A DNA stretch of 5,951 nt, taken from positions 1 to 5,951 of the forward strand of contig CAZGMJ010000134.1 in NCBI GenBank assembly GCA_964526785.1, read 5' to 3'. The translations under genes and the position numbers were made by a program. Each line of letters starts with the position of its first letter. The first letter of the stretch is position 1. The notes beneath the pieces were generated by a model that had not been told where the DNA came from, searched no databases, and saw only the letters and a list, made by a program, of their open reading frames with translations. Origin of the DNA: CAZGMJ01 sp964526785. GTDB taxonomy: Bacteria; Planctomycetota; Phycisphaerae; Sedimentisphaerales; Anaerobacaceae. This document shows positions 4,078-5,951 of this stretch, piece after piece.

Positions 4078-5633
4078 TGGCTGCTGACGAGAACATCGTG
4101 GCTAACTATGACTATTGCGATTCGTCCGGCCGACTGCTGTATCAGAATGTGCGCTTCAAGGGAAAGACATTTCGGCAGCGCAGACCAAACGGCGAAGGTG
4201 GCTGGACTTACAATCTGAACGGGACACCCCGGTCACTGTATCGACTACCGGAGTTATTGGAAAGCCCGACACAGGACTGGATTGTCTTCACTGAAGGGGA
4301 AAAAGACGCGGACGTCCTTTGCCAGATGGGATTTACCGCGACAACTTCCGGCAGCGCCACAAGCTGGAAACCAGAACTCGCAGGGCACTTCTCGCATCGA
4401 CTCGTCTGCATCTTCCCGGACAACGACGATAGCGGCCTTCGGTTCGCCCGACAGGTAGCACAGTCCTTGCATGCCGTCGCAGGAAAAGTCCACATTGCGG
4501 CGATACCGGGGCTGGAGAAGGGGCAGGACATCAGCGACTTCATCGAAAAACATGCTTCGCTTGAGGATGGAGACTTGCGTCAGCGCATTATTAGGATTAT
4601 TGACGAAGCCCCTGCGTTCGTCCCCGGCGACGCCGACGATAAACCGCCTGCCAAGCTACGGCTAAAGAGCATGGGAAGTGTTGAAGCCGAATCAATCAAG
4701 TGGTTCTGGCCGAATAAAATCCCTGCCGGGGCACTGACTGTCATTTGCGGCGATCCTGGCGCGGGTAAGAGCTTTCTGACGATGTTCATGGCTTCGACAA
4801 TTAGTACGGGACAGCCCTGGCCGGACTGTCCGGACACACCTGTCGAGCAGGGCTGCACCATTCTGATCAGCGACGAAGACGATCCCGGCAAAGCCATTCG
4901 GCCGCGACTCGATGCGAACGGGGCCGACGCCGACAAAGTCCTGCTTCTCGAAGGAGTGCAGGTGGGCGAAGGCATACGCCAATTCGATGTGGGGTTGCAT
5001 CTTCTCAGTCTAAAGGACACCCTACAGGATACACCGGATTGCCGATTGATAATCATCGACCCCATAACGCAGTATCTCGGTAATACGAATGCAAACAGCA
5101 ACGCCGAAGTGAGAAGCGTCATAGGACCGCTGGCGGCATTGGCGGCCGATCACGATGTAACGATCATCGGCGTCAATCACCTCAACAAGCGGCAGGACCT
5201 GGCCTTTATCTATCGCGGCCTGGGAAGCACGGCCTTCACTGCACAGGCGAGAAGCGTCTGGGGTGTTGTCGCAGACAAGGAGGATTCGGAAAAGGAGCTA
5301 ATCATCTTCTGTCCGATTAAGTCCAACTACTGCGTCAAACCGACCGGTCTTCGGTATCGCATTATCGACAATGAAGTCATCTTTGACGCATCGCCCTGGA
5401 CGGGAAGCCTCGACAAACAGCAGGGCGGCAATACCAAACGCATCGATGAAGCAGCGGACTGGCTCAAAGAACGTCTGGCGAATGGCGCTGTGCTATCGTC
5501 CACGATATTCGAAGAAAGCAAGGATTTGGGCTTCGGCAAGAGTCTTCTGTATCGGGCCAAGGATGCGCTCGAGGTCAAAGCGTCCAAGGCGGGATTTGAG
5601 GATGGTCGATGGTATTGGGAACTGAAAGCATGA
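4077..5633 (+). CDS. Toprim primase / RecA-like replicative helicase (RepA/AAA_25 type)
   Basis: A 518-residue protein, probably a DNA primase-helicase of a plasmid or integrated element. Residues 5-60 are the linker region typical of this group (YDYCDSSGRLLYQNVRF, then FRQRRPNGEGGWTYNL and YRLPELL). Residues about 67-157 are a Toprim domain: catalytic glutamate in EGEKDAD (73-79), acidic DNDDSG (115-120) and GQDISDFI (149-156). Residues about 217-445 form a RecA-fold ATPase: Walker A GDPGAGKS (225-232), ISDEDDPGKA (264-273), Walker B LIIIDP (324-329) and the sensor-like TIIGVNHLNKR (362-372). The last 60 residues (about 456-515) look like a small winged helix. There is no CHC2 zinc finger at the N-terminus, which many fuller versions carry, so primer synthesis may need another protein or be lost. 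It is coupled to both neighbours by overlapping stop/start codons. An alternative role is helicase loading or an ATPase only. Confidence 0.9.
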   Translation: MAADENIVANYDYCDSSGRLLYQNVRFKGKTFRQRRPNGEGGWTYNLNGTPRSLYRLPELLESPTQDWIVFTEGEKDADVLCQMGFTATTSGSATSWKPELAGHFSHRLVCIFPDNDDSGLRFARQVAQSLHAVAGKVHIAAIPGLEKGQDISDFIEKHASLEDGDLRQRIIRIIDEAPAFVPGDADDKPPAKLRLKSMGSVEAESIKWFWPNKIPAGALTVICGDPGAGKSFLTMFMASTISTGQPWPDCPDTPVEQGCTILISDEDDPGKAIRPRLDANGADADKVLLLEGVQVGEGIRQFDVGLHLLSLKDTLQDTPDCRLIIIDPITQYLGNTNANSNAEVRSVIGPLAALAADHDVTIIGVNHLNKRQDLAFIYRGLGSTAFTAQARSVWGVVADKEDSEKELIIFCPIKSNYCVKPTGLRYRIIDNEVIFDASPWTGSLDKQQGGNTKRIDEAADWLKERLANGAVLSSTIFEESKDLGFGKSLLYRAKDALEVKASKAGFEDGRWYWELKA

Positions 5634-5857
5634 CATCGAAGATAACCCTGACAATGTATTTGAGTATCTTCGTAGCCTTCGCGTTTTTAGCTCAAAAACG
5701 CAGGTATGGAGAATCTTCGAGTGAAAAGCCCTTTTCAGCCGAAGGCTCCGAAGATCACCATGCTCACACTGTTAGGAAGAACGGCAATTACGGCGATGAC
5801 CACAAGCGCCGCGTGTTGGCAGCGGTCAAGGATTACATGAAGGGCAACCCAAGATGA
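5630..5857 (+). CDS. Hypothetical 75-aa protein
   Basis: The start ATGA at 5630 overlaps the stop of the primase-helicase, with GGGA 9 nt upstream, and its own stop overlaps the next start by ATGA. Residues 6-21 (TLTMYLSIFVAFAFLA) are hydrophobic enough for one membrane segment or a signal anchor. Then come a basic KRR, a Ser/Glu/His-rich middle (DHHAHTVRKNGNYGDDHKRR) and a helical end (VLAAVKDYMKG). Codon use in the second half looks like the neighbours. No family is recognised. Other forward frames hold short protein-like pieces here (a 30-residue stretch after 5629 and a 44-residue one from the ATG at 5706), so a frameshift history cannot be excluded. Confidence 0.6.
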   Translation: MTSKITLTMYLSIFVAFAFLAQKRRYGESSSEKPFSAEGSEDHHAHTVRKNGNYGDDHKRRVLAAVKDYMKGNPR

Positions 5858-5951
5858 GCGACGGACAGGCGACAATCGCACAGGTCGAACCTGCTCTTGT
5901 TGGTATCGACCAAGCGGCCGCAATGCTGGGTATATCGGTAACCGCTTTTAA
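5854..5951 (+). CDS. HTH_17-like DNA-binding protein, 3' end outside window
   Basis: The first 32 codons of a gene cut by the window end. The ATG overlaps the previous stop (ATGA) and AAGGG (5840-5844) lies 9 nt upstream. After a short polar leader, residues 16-32 (LVGIDQAAAMLGISVTAF region) match the start of an HTH_17/MerR-type helix-turn-helix (Q-A-A-x-x-L-G-I-S), so the operon appears to encode two such proteins, one at each end. Full length, wing and function cannot be seen. Excisionase-like or regulatory roles are likely. Confidence 0.65.
   Translation, partial: MSDGQATIAQVEPALVGIDQAAAMLGISVTAF

Noticed and set aside
4580..5122. Leftward 180-residue frame inside the helicase gene
   Set aside because: Antisense shadow of the Toprim/ATPase coding sequence, Ser/Arg/Pro-rich with no domain.
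5706..5840. 44-residue frame starting MENLRVKSPFQPK
   Set aside because: Overlaps the better supported 75-residue gene, which is coupled to both neighbours by overlapping stop/start codons.

Overview
The window looks like bacterial (or possibly plasmid/phage) DNA from a metagenome-type source. Taxon cannot be fixed from the sequence. The Toprim plus RecA-like helicase gene, with small helix-turn-helix genes in an overlapping operon, is an arrangement I associate with integrated or plasmid-like elements in Planctomycetes and related phyla, but that is a weak inference. No rRNA, tRNA, CRISPR array, transposase or integrase is visible.

Left part (about 1-2260) is mostly leftward. It holds a membrane protein with a C-terminal TPR-like region (29..496), an unrecognised 83-residue ORF with a good Shine-Dalgarno (543..794), and a secreted 173-residue protein (1438..1959). 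Just upstream of the last is a 53-residue single-pass membrane protein (2003..2164). It has a credible sigma-70-type promoter in front of it (2225..2253). A possible rightward ORF (975..1334) sits between them and is uncertain.

Middle part (2165-2581) has no convincing gene. It separates leftward from rightward transcription and carries several exact inverted repeats. One 11-bp stem contains the start codon of the next gene, and upstream stems could compete with it, so the leader looks like an RNA switch.

Right part (2582-5951) is rightward. A 263-residue protein ends in an OmpR/PhoB-type winged helix but has no receiver domain. Immediately after it are five copies of an 11-bp direct repeat (consensus CAGAGCGAYTY) in two head-to-tail clusters (3379..3411 and 3486..3507), the geometry that PhoB-like domains bind. 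They precede a tightly packed operon: HTH_17/excisionase-like protein (3566..3850), a 76-residue unknown (3847..4077), a Toprim primase-helicase (4077..5633), a 75-residue unknown (5630..5857) and a second HTH_17 protein cut by the window end (5854..). All four junctions overlap by 1 or 4 bases. My reading is a replication/excision-type module of a mobile element, with the 263-residue protein as its likely regulator acting through the 11-bp repeats. The coupling of regulator, repeats and operon is inference.
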